Notes: generated from the letters alone by a model not told the origin. DNA of 64,000 nt from Saprospiraceae bacterium (GCA_016787525.1 JAEUUP010000113.1:1-64000), one strand, 5' to 3'. Shown: positions 34,142 to 43,892, numbered from the stretch's first letter. A program made the numbers and translations.

Positions 34142-35316
34142 AAATAAACGCCCGTTAAAACGCAAAACTGCTCTGCAATGATTTTATGGGCTTTCAAATA
34201 AATGCCAATATGACCTTGTACTTTGCCAAAATGAGGTGAATAAAGTCGAACACCAAGACGAGAAAACCACCTACTTTCGAGAGATTCATATTGTTGTAGA
34301 TAATAACCTGATTGCAGAATCAGCGCAACATGACCAAACATAAACTCCTCGCCTGCAAATATCCCCCAGCGACTACCTGCTTTGAAAGCTTGTGCTTTGG
34401 AGGTGTATTCACCGTTGCCCAAACCAAATTCGGCGACGACGCGATTTTGTTCGTATTGAATGCCCACTGATAAATTATTAACTTTGTTCAAGGGTCTAAC
34501 AATCGATAATGCAGCTGCATAAATCGGATATTGAGGACCTCGCGATACGCTCGATGCACTCAAACCTAAACCCCCAAAAGCATTCACGCCCCATTTTTTA
34601 GAAGATCTCTTAGAGCTATCTCGACGAATAAATGATTGATTGTCAATATTTTGAACTTGCCAAATTAAGCCTAAATTGAGTGCAGGAATATTAATACCAT
34701 AGTTGGGTAAGCGACTCGACCCGTTTGAAAAATGCGTAAAACTAAAATTAGACTCAACAACCCAATGAGCGGTCAACGGTTTTTTGAATCGCAGTTTGAG
34801 AGAGGTGATATTGTTAATAGCAGAACCAATAGCGTTGTTGATGGGAAGCGTAAACTGGTCGTAATGTTTTGTCAAATAAGCCACTCCCCAACCCAATTGT
34901 ACTGAACTTCTGAACCAAGTCGCGCGCTTAAAAATCCGCAAATCGAGGCTCGGATACACTGCAAAAGCATCGCCCAGCACTTCCTTTTTACCCAAATCAT
35001 AGTGCAAAAATCCGACACCTACTGAGGGGTAGCCTTGCCACTCATGCCACGCTTTTTGACCCAAAGTTTGCCAATTGAAATGGATTTCGTTGCCGATACT
35101 GAGGGGGGCAATCGGAATGGTGAGTTTGGGCGAATGTTTAAAAATATGTCCAAAATGCAAACTGGGTTCAATCGAAAATCCATTAGAGGACTGAGCTTTT
35201 GTCTTGACAGTGAATGAGTTAGAGAGCAAAAGTAGTGATGCAAAAACCAGCCGAAGGCTCGACACCTTTGGACGGTTGGGTACTAAAAAACAAGTGAAAA
35301 TCTGTATTTCTGTCAT
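34138..35316 (-). CDS. PagL-like lipid A deacylase / acyloxyacyl hydrolase
   Basis: 392 residues: signal peptide, then an outer-membrane beta-barrel-like sequence. The catalytic region resembles PagL: FTHFSNGSSRLPNYGINIP, with H195 and S197. PagL removes the 3-O acyl chain of lipid A in the outer membrane. This protein is about twice PagL length, as is common in Bacteroidota members of the family. Its ATG overlaps the TGA of the M29 aminopeptidase gene (ATGA at 35313-35316), implying translational coupling and last place in a five-gene operon. Two 10-mers (35020 PSV, 35097 PLS). Confidence 0.75.
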   Translation of the reverse strand: MTEIQIFTCFLVPNRPKVSSLRLVFASLLLLSNSFTVKTKAQSSNGFSIEPSLHFGHIFKHSPKLTIPIAPLSIGNEIHFNWQTLGQKAWHEWQGYPSVGVGFLHYDLGKKEVLGDAFAVYPSLDLRIFKRATWFRSSVQLGWGVAYLTKHYDQFTLPINNAIGSAINNITSLKLRFKKPLTAHWVVESNFSFTHFSNGSSRLPNYGINIPALNLGLIWQVQNIDNQSFIRRDSSKRSSKKWGVNAFGGLGLSASSVSRGPQYPIYAAALSIVRPLNKVNNLSVGIQYEQNRVVAEFGLGNGEYTSKAQAFKAGSRWGIFAGEEFMFGHVALILQSGYYLQQYESLESRWFSRLGVRLYSPHFGKVQGHIGIYLKAHKIIAEQFCVLTGVYF

Positions 35317-36404
35317 ATCAAAAACAAACCGTTTCTATAAATCACCTCACCATCGGCAATGATTTCACCGCCTTGCGTCATGTCTGTAATCATGTCCCAA
35401 TGCACCGACGACTCGTTTTTACCGCCTGTTTGTAGGTACGATTGTCCGATTGCCATGTGAATCGTGCCGCCAATTTTTTCATCAAAAAGGATGTTTTTAG
35501 TCATCTGTTTGATGCCATAATTTGTGCCAATAGCCGCTTCGCCAAAACGGCGTGTTCCTTCGATTTGGAACGTTTTGTCCAAATAATCTTGCCCGCGTTT
35601 GGCTTCCCAACGTTCGATATACCCATCTTTGACCCACAGCGTCACGCCTTCTACCTCGTGTCCGCCATAGATGCACGGATACGTAAAATGCACCACGCCA
35701 TTGACCGCATTTTCGACAGGCGAGGTGTAAACTTCACCACTTGGCATATTGGTTTGTCCATCAGAATTCATCCAAATACGCCCCTCAGTAGAAAAGCTAA
35801 TATCCGTTTTCTCATTGACATAACGAACTGATTTGCAATCGTTTAAATGGTCAACAATGCGCTGTTGCGATTGACGCACATTGAGCCAAGCGGCAATGGG
35901 GTCAGCCTCATTGAGCTTGCACGCATTGAATACAAATTGTTCATATTCCTCCAGACTCATACCCGCTTCTTGTGCCGAAGCCGCCGTTGGGAATTGGCAG
36001 AGGTTGCGCTTCAACGCTCGTGTTGCCGTGCGTTCGAAATAGGTTTTATTGATAGGTGCGTTGGCTTTAGCTCTGATTTTTGCTTTTTCAGGGTCAATAT
36101 GGGCATCTTCACGCAGGTTGAAAGGCGCACGAATGTGCAGGTAAGCCTCAAACTCCGACATCGCCAGTTGCTGAAACGGAGAAGGCGTTTCCAATTGTGC
36201 TGCGTTGGCTTCATTCAGAAAAATGCGGCTGCGTTCTCTAAAAATAAAATCCGTTTCGACCAAACGTGCGCCTGCGCGTAAGGCTTCGCGATACACTTCA
36301 CGCACAAGTGGTTCGGCGAGAGTCGTCGTCTGTATGAAAAGTCGGTCGCCTTCTTGGATGTCGAGGCAGTAGTTGACGAGAAGTTTGGCGTATTTTTGTA
36401 GCAT
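35313..36404 (-). CDS. M29-family metallo-aminopeptidase (AmpS/AmpT-like)
   Basis: 363 residues, cytosolic. The fold is recognisable from VNYCLDIQEGDRLFIQTTTL at the N-terminus and the metal site in the second half: EGVTLWVKDGYIERWEA, GTNYGIKQMTKNILFDEKIG, GTIHMAIGQSY and SSVHWDMITDM (His and Asp ligands). It releases N-terminal residues from peptides using two metal ions. Its place in an envelope operon is unexplained. A 10-mer at 35781 encodes STEG. Confidence 0.9.
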   Translation of the reverse strand: MLQKYAKLLVNYCLDIQEGDRLFIQTTTLAEPLVREVYREALRAGARLVETDFIFRERSRIFLNEANAAQLETPSPFQQLAMSEFEAYLHIRAPFNLREDAHIDPEKAKIRAKANAPINKTYFERTATRALKRNLCQFPTAASAQEAGMSLEEYEQFVFNACKLNEADPIAAWLNVRQSQQRIVDHLNDCKSVRYVNEKTDISFSTEGRIWMNSDGQTNMPSGEVYTSPVENAVNGVVHFTYPCIYGGHEVEGVTLWVKDGYIERWEAKRGQDYLDKTFQIEGTRRFGEAAIGTNYGIKQMTKNILFDEKIGGTIHMAIGQSYLQTGGKNESSVHWDMITDMTQGGEIIADGEVIYRNGLFLI

Positions 36405-36417
36405 AAAAATATGATTA

Positions 36418-36903
36418 TCAACGTGTTATTTTGAATTGTTCCACTACTTTATAGGCTGCTTTTCGGGCGGCAGTCGTCACTTCTGAACTGTACACATGAT
36501 TCACATGCGCTTGACTTTTTTTGACGATGACCCCCTCAGTATTTTTCACAGCAACATCAATTGTTGCTTCTCGAAACGATTTGACGACACCTGTGGCGTG
36601 ATACAAATCACGACCACGGTCTGAAATGACTTTGCATTCTAAAACATAGGCAGCCGACGAAGCATTTTTGTTATCAACGATTTGTGCTTGAATACCCTTT
36701 TCTGTCAAAGCCCGTTGCAAGTAGTTTTTAAAAGAAATCATAAACTCTTTGGTCAAATCTGTGCTTTCCCAAACGATTAGGAGCGGTTGCTCTTTTATAG
36801 TCACTGGAGTTGAGAAATTAGAATCTGTCTCGATGTGAACAGTCGTATTGCAACTGCTCAGTATCATAAAAAGCATTAAAAAAAACGCAACTAACTTATT
36901 CAT
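36418..36903 (-). CDS. Lipoprotein, function unknown
   Basis: 161 residues from the ATG at 36903, chosen because it starts a lipoprotein signal (MNKLVAFFLMLFMILSSC) and leaves a 10-bp gap to the upstream gene; the frame is open to 36975 but that would overlap it. It is beta/alpha mixed (QPLLIVWESTDLTKEFMISF). The fold is reminiscent of small outer-membrane lipoproteins of envelope operons, but no family was recognised. A 10-mer at 36532 encodes NTEG. Confidence 0.7.
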   Translation of the reverse strand: MNKLVAFFLMLFMILSSCNTTVHIETDSNFSTPVTIKEQPLLIVWESTDLTKEFMISFKNYLQRALTEKGIQAQIVDNKNASSAAYVLECKVISDRGRDLYHATGVVKSFREATIDVAVKNTEGVIVKKSQAHVNHVYSSEVTTAARKAAYKVVEQFKITR

Positions 36904-36913
36904 AGTCAATAGT

Positions 36914-37186
36914 TTAGTGTGTAGGTAAAGTCTGCATGATAATCTCGCGTTCGCGTACAGCGACAAGTGAATCAACGAGAAATTTTCGCAACGAATCGGC
37001 TTTGTCTTGACACTGTTTATCGAGTTCGAGCGTCAATTTATTGATGGCATTTGTGGACAATGTATCAATCGCCACGCGGTCGTTGGCGGTGAGTTTTACG
37101 GTTTCTTCTTCACACGATGCAGTAAAAAGCAAGCAAAAACTTAAAACCGCGAAAGTAAAATGGATTTTAGAATGATTGTTTTTCAT
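36914..37186 (-). CDS. Small lipoprotein, function unknown
   Basis: 90 residues; lipobox TASC followed by EEETVKLT. The mature part (~65 residues) is helical, with NKLTLELDKQCQDKADSL, and ends in HTH. It lies second in the operon, between the ligase-like gene and another lipoprotein gene. Confidence 0.7.
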   Translation of the reverse strand: MKNNHSKIHFTFAVLSFCLLFTASCEEETVKLTANDRVAIDTLSTNAINKLTLELDKQCQDKADSLRKFLVDSLVAVREREIIMQTLPTH

Positions 37187-37206
37187 ATTTTATTGAAAAT
37201 CATTTG

Positions 37207-38493
37207 TTATTTTTCATTTATTGCATCAACATTCAAAAATAAAGAGGCAAAAAAGCTATAAAAAACCAAGCTAAATGTGCCTTCAAATGGAATATCGGTC
37301 ATGCAAAACACAAAAATCAAAAGGTGAAGCCCTGCAAAGGTAAAATTTCGGAAGCGTTGTTGTTCCAATAATGGCAAAAAGAAAGCCACGATTGATGCCA
37401 ATAAACCCATCAAACCCAGTCCCATTGCCGTCAAAAGCCATTGATTGTGAGGTAATTTGGCAGTGAGATTGGGATAATGCTCAGTGTAAAAACGCTCACT
37501 TTTTTGCAAAATATCGCCATAACCAACGCCCCATATTTTATTGTCTGAAAAAATTTGACCTCCCATTTTCAGAGAAATCAAACGCTCAGAGTCTGATTTG
37601 TTGTCTGGGTCGCCCATTTTGTATTGTTCAAAATCCCAAACGGCATAATTGACCCGCTGTTGAAAACTGGGAACAAACTGATACGCTGCCAACGGAATAG
37701 CCAACAAAAGTATCAACGATGAAAAACCTAAAATGTATTGTCGGTTTTGAAAAATAAGAATACCCCCCCTCAGTATCAAGCATAAATATAAAGCTATCAA
37801 ACCTGTACGCACAGCAATAATGTGTAATCCAATAAAAGTAAACACTGTCAAAAAGGCTATCAATGGTTTTTCCCATTTGTAGCGGATAAAAAAACGGGAC
37901 AGCCACAACTCGATACCCGCACACACCGCAAATGCTGCCATGACGCTAAAAGTAATGTGCATTTTGAGGAAAGGCATAGCAGTACCTTGCCCTATTTTTG
38001 TATTGATATTGTCAAAATCGAAGGCATAATTTATCAAAACCAGCAAAAGGTTGATAGAAATAATGCCCAAAAATGCCAAAAGTAAGCCTTGAATTTGTTT
38101 TTTACTGAGGGGGGGTATTTGAGAAAATGCAAAAGGAATGAGTAAAAAAGGCAAGCGCAACTGAACCCGACTGAGCCAATAGCGCAAGTCGTCCGACCAT
38201 AAACCACTGATAAAAACGAGTAAAAAAGGGATGCTTAAAGCTAAAAAAGATTTGTTTCTGAAAAAATTAGTGCCATACTGAGGGGTACTTTTTCGCCAAG
38301 TCCAAAATTGTAAATAGTGGAAAATCCATTCAAAAATGGTCATTTTCTCCCCTTTTTCTTTCGGAATTTGGCATAAAGCAATAACGACGATGCCTCCTAT
38401 GCCTACGGCTAACAGAAATCGTGACCACACGAGCGACTGAATCAGCACGATGCACCAAAAGACGAAAAACTCTATGCGGCTTATTTTTATCAC
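37207..38493 (-). CDS. O-antigen ligase/polymerase-like membrane protein
   Basis: 428 residues with about ten membrane helices and a large periplasmic loop (RVNYAVWDFEQYKMGDPDN ... GVGYGDILQKSERFY) near the C-terminus, the layout of WaaL/Wzy. Such proteins join or polymerise O-antigen or another glycan at the periplasmic face. GTG start at 38493. First gene of a five-gene minus-strand operon that ends with the PagL-like enzyme, so lipid A/LPS handling is a shared theme. Three 10-mers: 37766 (ILRG, inside a 7-G run), 38103 (PLS), 38276 (PQY). Confidence 0.82.
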   Translation of the reverse strand: MIKISRIEFFVFWCIVLIQSLVWSRFLLAVGIGGIVVIALCQIPKEKGEKMTIFEWIFHYLQFWTWRKSTPQYGTNFFRNKSFLALSIPFLLVFISGLWSDDLRYWLSRVQLRLPFLLIPFAFSQIPPLSKKQIQGLLLAFLGIISINLLLVLINYAFDFDNINTKIGQGTAMPFLKMHITFSVMAAFAVCAGIELWLSRFFIRYKWEKPLIAFLTVFTFIGLHIIAVRTGLIALYLCLILRGGILIFQNRQYILGFSSLILLLAIPLAAYQFVPSFQQRVNYAVWDFEQYKMGDPDNKSDSERLISLKMGGQIFSDNKIWGVGYGDILQKSERFYTEHYPNLTAKLPHNQWLLTAMGLGLMGLLASIVAFFLPLLEQQRFRNFTFAGLHLLIFVFCMTDIPFEGTFSLVFYSFFASLFLNVDAINEK

Positions 38494-38579
38494 AATTTTG
38501 AACGGATTGGTCTGATTAGCAAGTAAGCTAACATTTTTGGAAATTTTTAAAATTTCGCAAATCTGCGTTGTAAAAAACG

Positions 38580-38587
38580 TAATTTTG
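38580..38587 (+). promoter_or_regulatory. Candidate -7 element of pheS
   Basis: TAATTTTG matches TAnnTTTG, 46 bp before the pheS ATG. Upstream TTTC (38553) is 23 bp away; weak -33. Confidence 0.35.
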
Positions 38588-38633
38588 CGCTTCTCATTTT
38601 CAAAAATACTTTCAATCAGACAGTTTTAATATT

Positions 38634-39668
38634 ATGTCAGCAGAAATTTTTGCAAAAGTACAACAACTCATCGAAGAAATAGAAGCCGCGAAACCCGCAA
38701 CGAAAGAAGAAGTCGAACAATTTCGTGTACGCTTTTTAGGCAGTAAAAATATTATAAAACCGCTTTTTGGCGAGATTGTCAAAGTTGAGAATACGCGTAA
38801 AAAAGAATACGGACAACTTTGCAATACTGCAAAAACGACTGCCGAAGCCAAATTTGCTGCCCTGCAAGAGTGGCTCGAAGCACAAGCCGATGCTGCGGAC
38901 TCGATGGCGATTGACCTGACTGCTCCTGCCGACCCATTCCCTGTGGGCAGTCGTCACCCCGTTTCGATTGTGATGAATCGCATTGTAGATATTTTTGCCC
39001 GCATTGGTTTTACAGTAGTGGAAGGTCCCGAAGTTGAGACGGATTGGTACAATTTTACGGCAATGAACACGCCCGAAGACCATCCCGCGCGCGATATGCA
39101 AGATACTTTTTACATCCAAAACTCTAAAACATGGCTTTTACGCACACACACATCGCCTGTTCAAGCTCGTGTGATGGAACGTACGAAGCCGCCAATTCGC
39201 ATCATCGCACCGGGTCGCGTGTATCGCAACGAGACGATTTCGGCACGCAGCCATGCGCAATTTCACCAAGTTGAGGGGCTTTATATTGATGAAAACGTGT
39301 CGTTTGCAGATTTGAAACAGACCTTGATGTTTTTTGCACAAGAGATGTTTGGTTCGGCTAAAATCCGTTTGCGTCCGTCGTTTTTCCCTTTCACAGAACC
39401 TTCAGCCGAGATGGATGTATGGTTGGGAACAGATACGCCCGAAAATGCGCGTTTGACGAAAGGAACAGGCTGGCTCGAAATTTTAGGCTGTGGCATGGTT
39501 GACCCACAAGTTTTGGAAAATTGCGGCATTGATTCTAAAAAATACACAGGTTTTGCCTTCGGTATGGGCATCGAACGTCAAGCACTGCGTTTGTTTTCGA
39601 TTCCAGATATTCGATTTTTATTTGAAAGTGACGTGCGCTTTTTGAAGCAATTTGCGGCAGCGATATAG
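38634..39668 (+). CDS. pheS: Phenylalanyl-tRNA synthetase alpha subunit
   Basis: 344 residues, normal length. The N-terminal coiled coil that binds tRNA is followed by the class II catalytic domain: HPVSIVMNRIVDIFARIGF, VEGPEVETDWYNFTAMNTPEDHPARD, motif 2 region (IIAPGRVYRNETISARSHAQFHQ), and motif 3 (GFAFGMGIERQALRLF). It works as an alpha2-beta2 enzyme; pheT is not adjacent, as in many Bacteroidota. It contains no 10-mer. It ends at a convergent terminator shared with the Nudix gene. Confidence 0.96.
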   Translation: MSAEIFAKVQQLIEEIEAAKPATKEEVEQFRVRFLGSKNIIKPLFGEIVKVENTRKKEYGQLCNTAKTTAEAKFAALQEWLEAQADAADSMAIDLTAPADPFPVGSRHPVSIVMNRIVDIFARIGFTVVEGPEVETDWYNFTAMNTPEDHPARDMQDTFYIQNSKTWLLRTHTSPVQARVMERTKPPIRIIAPGRVYRNETISARSHAQFHQVEGLYIDENVSFADLKQTLMFFAQEMFGSAKIRLRPSFFPFTEPSAEMDVWLGTDTPENARLTKGTGWLEILGCGMVDPQVLENCGIDSKKYTGFAFGMGIERQALRLFSIPDIRFLFESDVRFLKQFAAAI

Positions 39669-39686
39669 CCTTCACGTTTCTAAAAA

Positions 39687-39728
39687 AATAGCCTACATAG
39701 TTCAAACCGTTCAACTATGTAGGCTATT
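39687..39728. terminator. Bidirectional terminator between pheS and the Nudix regulator
   Basis: A 16-bp perfect stem, AATAGCCTACATAGTT (39687-39702) with its complement (39713-39728), T-rich on both outer sides. It lies exactly between two convergent genes. Confidence 0.85.
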
Positions 39729-40433
39729 CTATTTTTTCGTAAAACTATACAAATAAGGTGCTTTGTGCGCTTTACCTGAAAACTGCTTTTCATGTCTTTC
39801 TAAAATATTGAGACTCAGTATTTTGCGCTGAAAAGAGGTGCGTCTCAACTTTTCTCCCAAAATGGCTTCATACACTTTCTGTAACTCATTCATAGTGAAT
39901 CGAGTCGGCAAAAGATTCATACCAACCAGTTTGCGGTCAATATTATCTCTCAACGTTTGCAAAGCTTTTTCAACTATGGTATCGTGGTCGAGCATCAGTG
40001 TAGGCAACTCATCAATGGCGTACCAATCGCAGGAATCAGATAGCGCATCGGGTTTCGGAATAACATCATTATAATTGATAAGTGCGTAATATGCCACCGA
40101 AAAGAAACGGTCTAAAAGCCATTCATACTCCCCCTCAGTATCGAAATTGTTTGCTCTCAAAATGGTTGCCATTACTTCTGGAATATGCCTTTCCACATTG
40201 CCAAAGGTGTAAAATTGCTCCAAATAAATATTGCTCAAGCCCGTTCGCTCTTGCAAACCACGCCGTACAGCCTCATTGAGACTTTCGTCAATTTTGACAA
40301 AACCACCAGGGAGCGCAAAAAGCCCTGTATTGTGGTATTTCATTATCAAGATTTTTAGCTTTTCACCCGAAAAACCAAAAATAACAGAATCATAAGCGAT
40401 GTGCGGCAAGTAGTCAGAATTCCCCAATTTCAT
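39729..40433 (-). CDS. Nudix-like transcriptional regulator (NrtR/AraR type)
   Basis: 234 residues. The N-terminal Nudix fold has a degenerate box: GGFVKIDESLNEAVRRGLQERTGL, where the catalytic REUXEE is changed to RGLQER, so hydrolysis is probably lost. The C-terminal ~80 residues (MNELQKVYEAILGEKLRRTSFQRKI) resemble the winged helix of NrtR-type regulators, some of which sense sugars in Bacteroidota. It diverges from the carboxylesterase genes, which it may control (inference). A 10-mer at 40131 encodes DTEG. Confidence 0.8.
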   Translation of the reverse strand: MKLGNSDYLPHIAYDSVIFGFSGEKLKILIMKYHNTGLFALPGGFVKIDESLNEAVRRGLQERTGLSNIYLEQFYTFGNVERHIPEVMATILRANNFDTEGEYEWLLDRFFSVAYYALINYNDVIPKPDALSDSCDWYAIDELPTLMLDHDTIVEKALQTLRDNIDRKLVGMNLLPTRFTMNELQKVYEAILGEKLRRTSFQRKILSLNILERHEKQFSGKAHKAPYLYSFTKK

Positions 40434-40560
40434 CTCTTTTATTCGCTTTTTGTCGGAAAAATAAAATTTTTACAAAGGAAAGTAGAATTGTTCAATAATA
40501 AAATTTTATCATTGTCTCAGTTTGTAACAATAAGAAAATAAATTAAACAATAATGCAAAT

Positions 40561-42207
40561 ATGAAAAAAACTGTTCTATTTATGAGCCTTCTGAGCGTCT
40601 TCAGTATGTGCATCAATGCGCAAAACAACAACGCTTTTGCGGTGCAAGCGACTATTGAAAATGGTATTATCGAGGGGAATTATGATACCCAATCGGGGAT
40701 TCAAACTTACTTCGGAATCCCCTTTGCAAAGCCACCTGTTGGCAATTTGCGCTGGAAAGCCCCACAGCCACTTGACAATTGGTCAGGTGTAAAAATGACA
40801 AAAAAGTTTGCTCCCAGACCAATGCAAAAACTGATTTGGGGCGATATGAACTCTCGCTCTGAGGGTGTCAGTGAAGATTGTTTGTATCTGAATGTGTGGA
40901 CACCTGCCAAACGCAATACGAAAAACTTACCTGTTCTGCTCTATTTCTACGGAGGTGGCTTCGTGGCGGGTGACGGCTCTGAACCACGTTACGATGGCGA
41001 GAGTATGGCGAAAAAAGGTGTTGTAGTAGTCACTTGCAACTATCGCCTCAATATTTTCGGCTTTTTCGCGCATCCTGAGTTGAGCGCGGAGGCTTCTTAC
41101 AAAGCTTCTGGCAATTATGGTTTGCTCGACCAAGTGGCAGCGATGAAATGGGTTCAAAAAAATATTGCTGCTTTTGGGGGCGACCCTAAAAAAGTGACCA
41201 TTGCAGGCGAGTCTGCTGGTTCGATTTCGGTCAGTTATCAAATGGCTTCACCTTTGGGTAGAAACTTAATTGCAGGCGCGATTGGTGAAAGTGGTGCAGG
41301 TATCAATCCAACACTTGCGCCCGTAACGTTAGCAGAAGCGGAAAAAATAGGGAAAGATTTTGCCGAAAAAGCAGGCTATCCGAGCCTCAAATTACTGAGG
41401 GGGTTGTCGTCAAGAGATGTTTATGAGATTTATGATGAATCGCAACGTTTTGGTTTCCCTGTTGTAGTTGATAATTATTTTTTACCTAAAACCCTTCCAG
41501 AGATTTTTGCTGCCAAAGAACAAGCCCAAGTACCATTGCTATTGGGTTGGAATTCTGCGGAAATTCCTGGGCAGGCTTTCATGCAAGGACAACTTTATAA
41601 AGAAGAAAATTATGTGAATCGTGTAAAAAAAGAGTATCCCAACGATTTTGAAACCGTTTTGAAACTCTACCCACACGGTTCTGAAAAAGAAATTGAGCTA
41701 TCTGCCACTGCTTTAGCTGCCGACAGATTCATCGTTTACAGCACTTGGAAATGGTTTGATTTGCATCGCAACAACAGTTCTCAACCTGTTTATCGCTATT
41801 TGTACAGCAAATTGCGCCCTGAGTTGGTTGACCAAACATTAGCTTCGGGCTTGGCTGGTGGTACAGTCAAAAGAGACCCTAATGCACCCAAACCACCTGC
41901 CGCAGTGGGCGCGCCTCATGCTTGCGAAATCGAATATTGTATGGGCAACTTACACCGCATCAAAGAATACGCTTGGACAGACGATGATTATAAAGTATCA
42001 AACACGATGCTCGACTATTTCGCCAATTTCGTCAAAACAGGCAATCCGAACGACCCCTCAGTACCAGCCAAATTACCCAAATGGGAAGTGGCAAAAGCAG
42101 GTGACAAACAACCGCCTGTGATGGTCATTGATGTCAATTCAAAAACAGAAAAGGCGATGAATGATGCACGTTATGAATTTTTGGACAAAGGGTATATGAA
42201 AAAATAA
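40561..42207 (+). CDS. Secreted type-B carboxylesterase, first of three in tandem
   Basis: 548 residues with a signal peptide (cleavage near INAQ-NNN). Alpha/beta hydrolase of the carboxylesterase/lipase (COesterase) family: nucleophile S218 in AGESAGS, acid probably E in WNSAEIPG, H453 in GAPHACEIEY. FGIPFAKPPVGNLRWKAPQP is the family's N-terminal signature. It hydrolyses carboxylic esters in the periplasm or outside. Two paralogues follow. 10-mers at 41393 (LLRG) and 42054 (PSV), and another 12 bp after the stop (42219). Confidence 0.92.
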   Translation: MKKTVLFMSLLSVFSMCINAQNNNAFAVQATIENGIIEGNYDTQSGIQTYFGIPFAKPPVGNLRWKAPQPLDNWSGVKMTKKFAPRPMQKLIWGDMNSRSEGVSEDCLYLNVWTPAKRNTKNLPVLLYFYGGGFVAGDGSEPRYDGESMAKKGVVVVTCNYRLNIFGFFAHPELSAEASYKASGNYGLLDQVAAMKWVQKNIAAFGGDPKKVTIAGESAGSISVSYQMASPLGRNLIAGAIGESGAGINPTLAPVTLAEAEKIGKDFAEKAGYPSLKLLRGLSSRDVYEIYDESQRFGFPVVVDNYFLPKTLPEIFAAKEQAQVPLLLGWNSAEIPGQAFMQGQLYKEENYVNRVKKEYPNDFETVLKLYPHGSEKEIELSATALAADRFIVYSTWKWFDLHRNNSSQPVYRYLYSKLRPELVDQTLASGLAGGTVKRDPNAPKPPAAVGAPHACEIEYCMGNLHRIKEYAWTDDDYKVSNTMLDYFANFVKTGNPNDPSVPAKLPKWEVAKAGDKQPPVMVIDVNSKTEKAMNDARYEFLDKGYMKK

Positions 42208-42267
42208 ATTTTCATCCACCCCTCAGTATGAATCATAAATTATTGAAAATCAAACAGTAAATTAAAA

Positions 42268-43875
42268 ATGAAAAAAATAATTCTTCTCAGTTTTTTAAGC
42301 CTGACTATCTGTGCAGGTCTTTTTGCACAACTTCAAACTGGCGAAAATATCGCTGTGACAAACACCAATGCGGGTAAAGTACGCGGTTATATCAACAATG
42401 GCATTTATACTTACAAAGGCATTCCGTATGCCGAAGCCAAACGTTTTGAAGCACCACAAAAGCCAAAACCTTGGCAAGCTGTACGCAGTTCAATGGTTTA
42501 CGGGCCTGTTGCGCCGCTGCTTGACCCGACGACATCGGTGCAAGATGAAGGTGAATTTGTGTTTGACCACAGTTGGGGCTTCACAAATGAGGACTGTATG
42601 CGCATCAATGTTTGGTCGCCCAACATCAATGATGGCAAAAAACGCCCTGTTATGTTTTGGATTCACGGGGGTGGTTTCACAGCAGGTTCATCACAAGAAT
42701 TGCCATCTTATGATGGTGAAAATCTGGCTAAAAAAGGGGACGTTGTTGTAGTGTCTATCAATCATCGGCTCAATATTCTCGGCTATTTGGACTTATCTGC
42801 TTATGGTGAAAAGTATAAGCAATCCGCTAATTTGAGCGTTTTGGACATGAAAGTGGCTTTAGAATGGGTCAAAGACAATATTTCAAACTTCGGCGGCGAC
42901 CCCAATAATGTCACCATCTTTGGTCAATCGGGTGGTGGCGCAAAAGTCAATACCTTGATGGCTATGCCTTCAGCAAAAGGTCTTTTCCACAAAGCCATCA
43001 ACCAAAGTGGTTCGTTCAGAGCCGCTATGTTGGACAAAACAACCACGCAAGCCATTGCAGCCGAAGTGTTGAAAGAGTTGAAAATTGAAGCAACAGATGT
43101 GGATAAAATTCAAAATGTTCCTTTCACAGAATTGAGTGCCGCAGGTAAAAAAGCACTCAAAACCATTGCCGATAAAATGAAAGCCGAAGGCAAACCCGTC
43201 ATTGGTTTTGGTTTGAGTTGGGGACCCAGTGTAGATGGCGAAGTATTGCCTTACCAATTGTTTTCAAAAGAGGCATTTGAGTTGTCAAAAAATATTCCTT
43301 TGCTGATTGGAACGACGAAAAATGAGTTTGCTCCTTTCCAAAACATGGCTTTGAGCAATGCGCCGTTGGACAAAGTCATGGAAACGATAAAAAGTAGACA
43401 CAAAGACAAAGCTGATGCCTACGTAGCAGCCGTCAAAAAAGCCTATCCAAATGATACAAAACCTTCAGATTTATTGGATATTGATGTAACATTCCGCCCT
43501 GGAGCAGTGTTGCAAGCCAATGAAAAGTCAGCTTTGCAAGGTGGCGCACCTGTTTATATGTATCTTTTCGATTGGCAATCGCCTGTGTTAGATGGCAAAT
43601 TCAAATCTGTACATTGTATGGAATTGGCATTTTGTTTCGACAATATCGAACGATGCAAAAACATGACAGGTGGTACAAAAGAAGCACACGCTTTAGCAGG
43701 CAAAATGAGTCAATCGTGGATAAATTTTGCCCGTTCGGGCAATCCAAATCACAGTGGTTTGCCAAATTGGCCTGTTTACAATGCAAGCAATACAGCAACG
43801 ATGCACTTTGACAACAAATGCGAAGTCAAACCACAATTGGATAAAGAATTGTTTGATTTAGTTGTACCTAAATAG
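42268..43875 (+). CDS. Secreted type-B carboxylesterase, second of three
   Basis: 535 residues; signal peptide ending near LFAQ. Nucleophile S221 in FGQSGGGAK, H449 in SVHCMELAF, acid E in GTTKNEFAPF. IPYAEAKRFEAPQKPKPW differs from the paralogues' NLRWKAPQP, so it is the more distant member. It contains no exact 10-mer copy, unlike its two neighbours. A hairpin terminator follows. Confidence 0.92.
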   Translation: MKKIILLSFLSLTICAGLFAQLQTGENIAVTNTNAGKVRGYINNGIYTYKGIPYAEAKRFEAPQKPKPWQAVRSSMVYGPVAPLLDPTTSVQDEGEFVFDHSWGFTNEDCMRINVWSPNINDGKKRPVMFWIHGGGFTAGSSQELPSYDGENLAKKGDVVVVSINHRLNILGYLDLSAYGEKYKQSANLSVLDMKVALEWVKDNISNFGGDPNNVTIFGQSGGGAKVNTLMAMPSAKGLFHKAINQSGSFRAAMLDKTTTQAIAAEVLKELKIEATDVDKIQNVPFTELSAAGKKALKTIADKMKAEGKPVIGFGLSWGPSVDGEVLPYQLFSKEAFELSKNIPLLIGTTKNEFAPFQNMALSNAPLDKVMETIKSRHKDKADAYVAAVKKAYPNDTKPSDLLDIDVTFRPGAVLQANEKSALQGGAPVYMYLFDWQSPVLDGKFKSVHCMELAFCFDNIERCKNMTGGTKEAHALAGKMSQSWINFARSGNPNHSGLPNWPVYNASNTATMHFDNKCEVKPQLDKELFDLVVPK

Positions 43876-43892
43876 TTTGAGATGGTTTCGTT

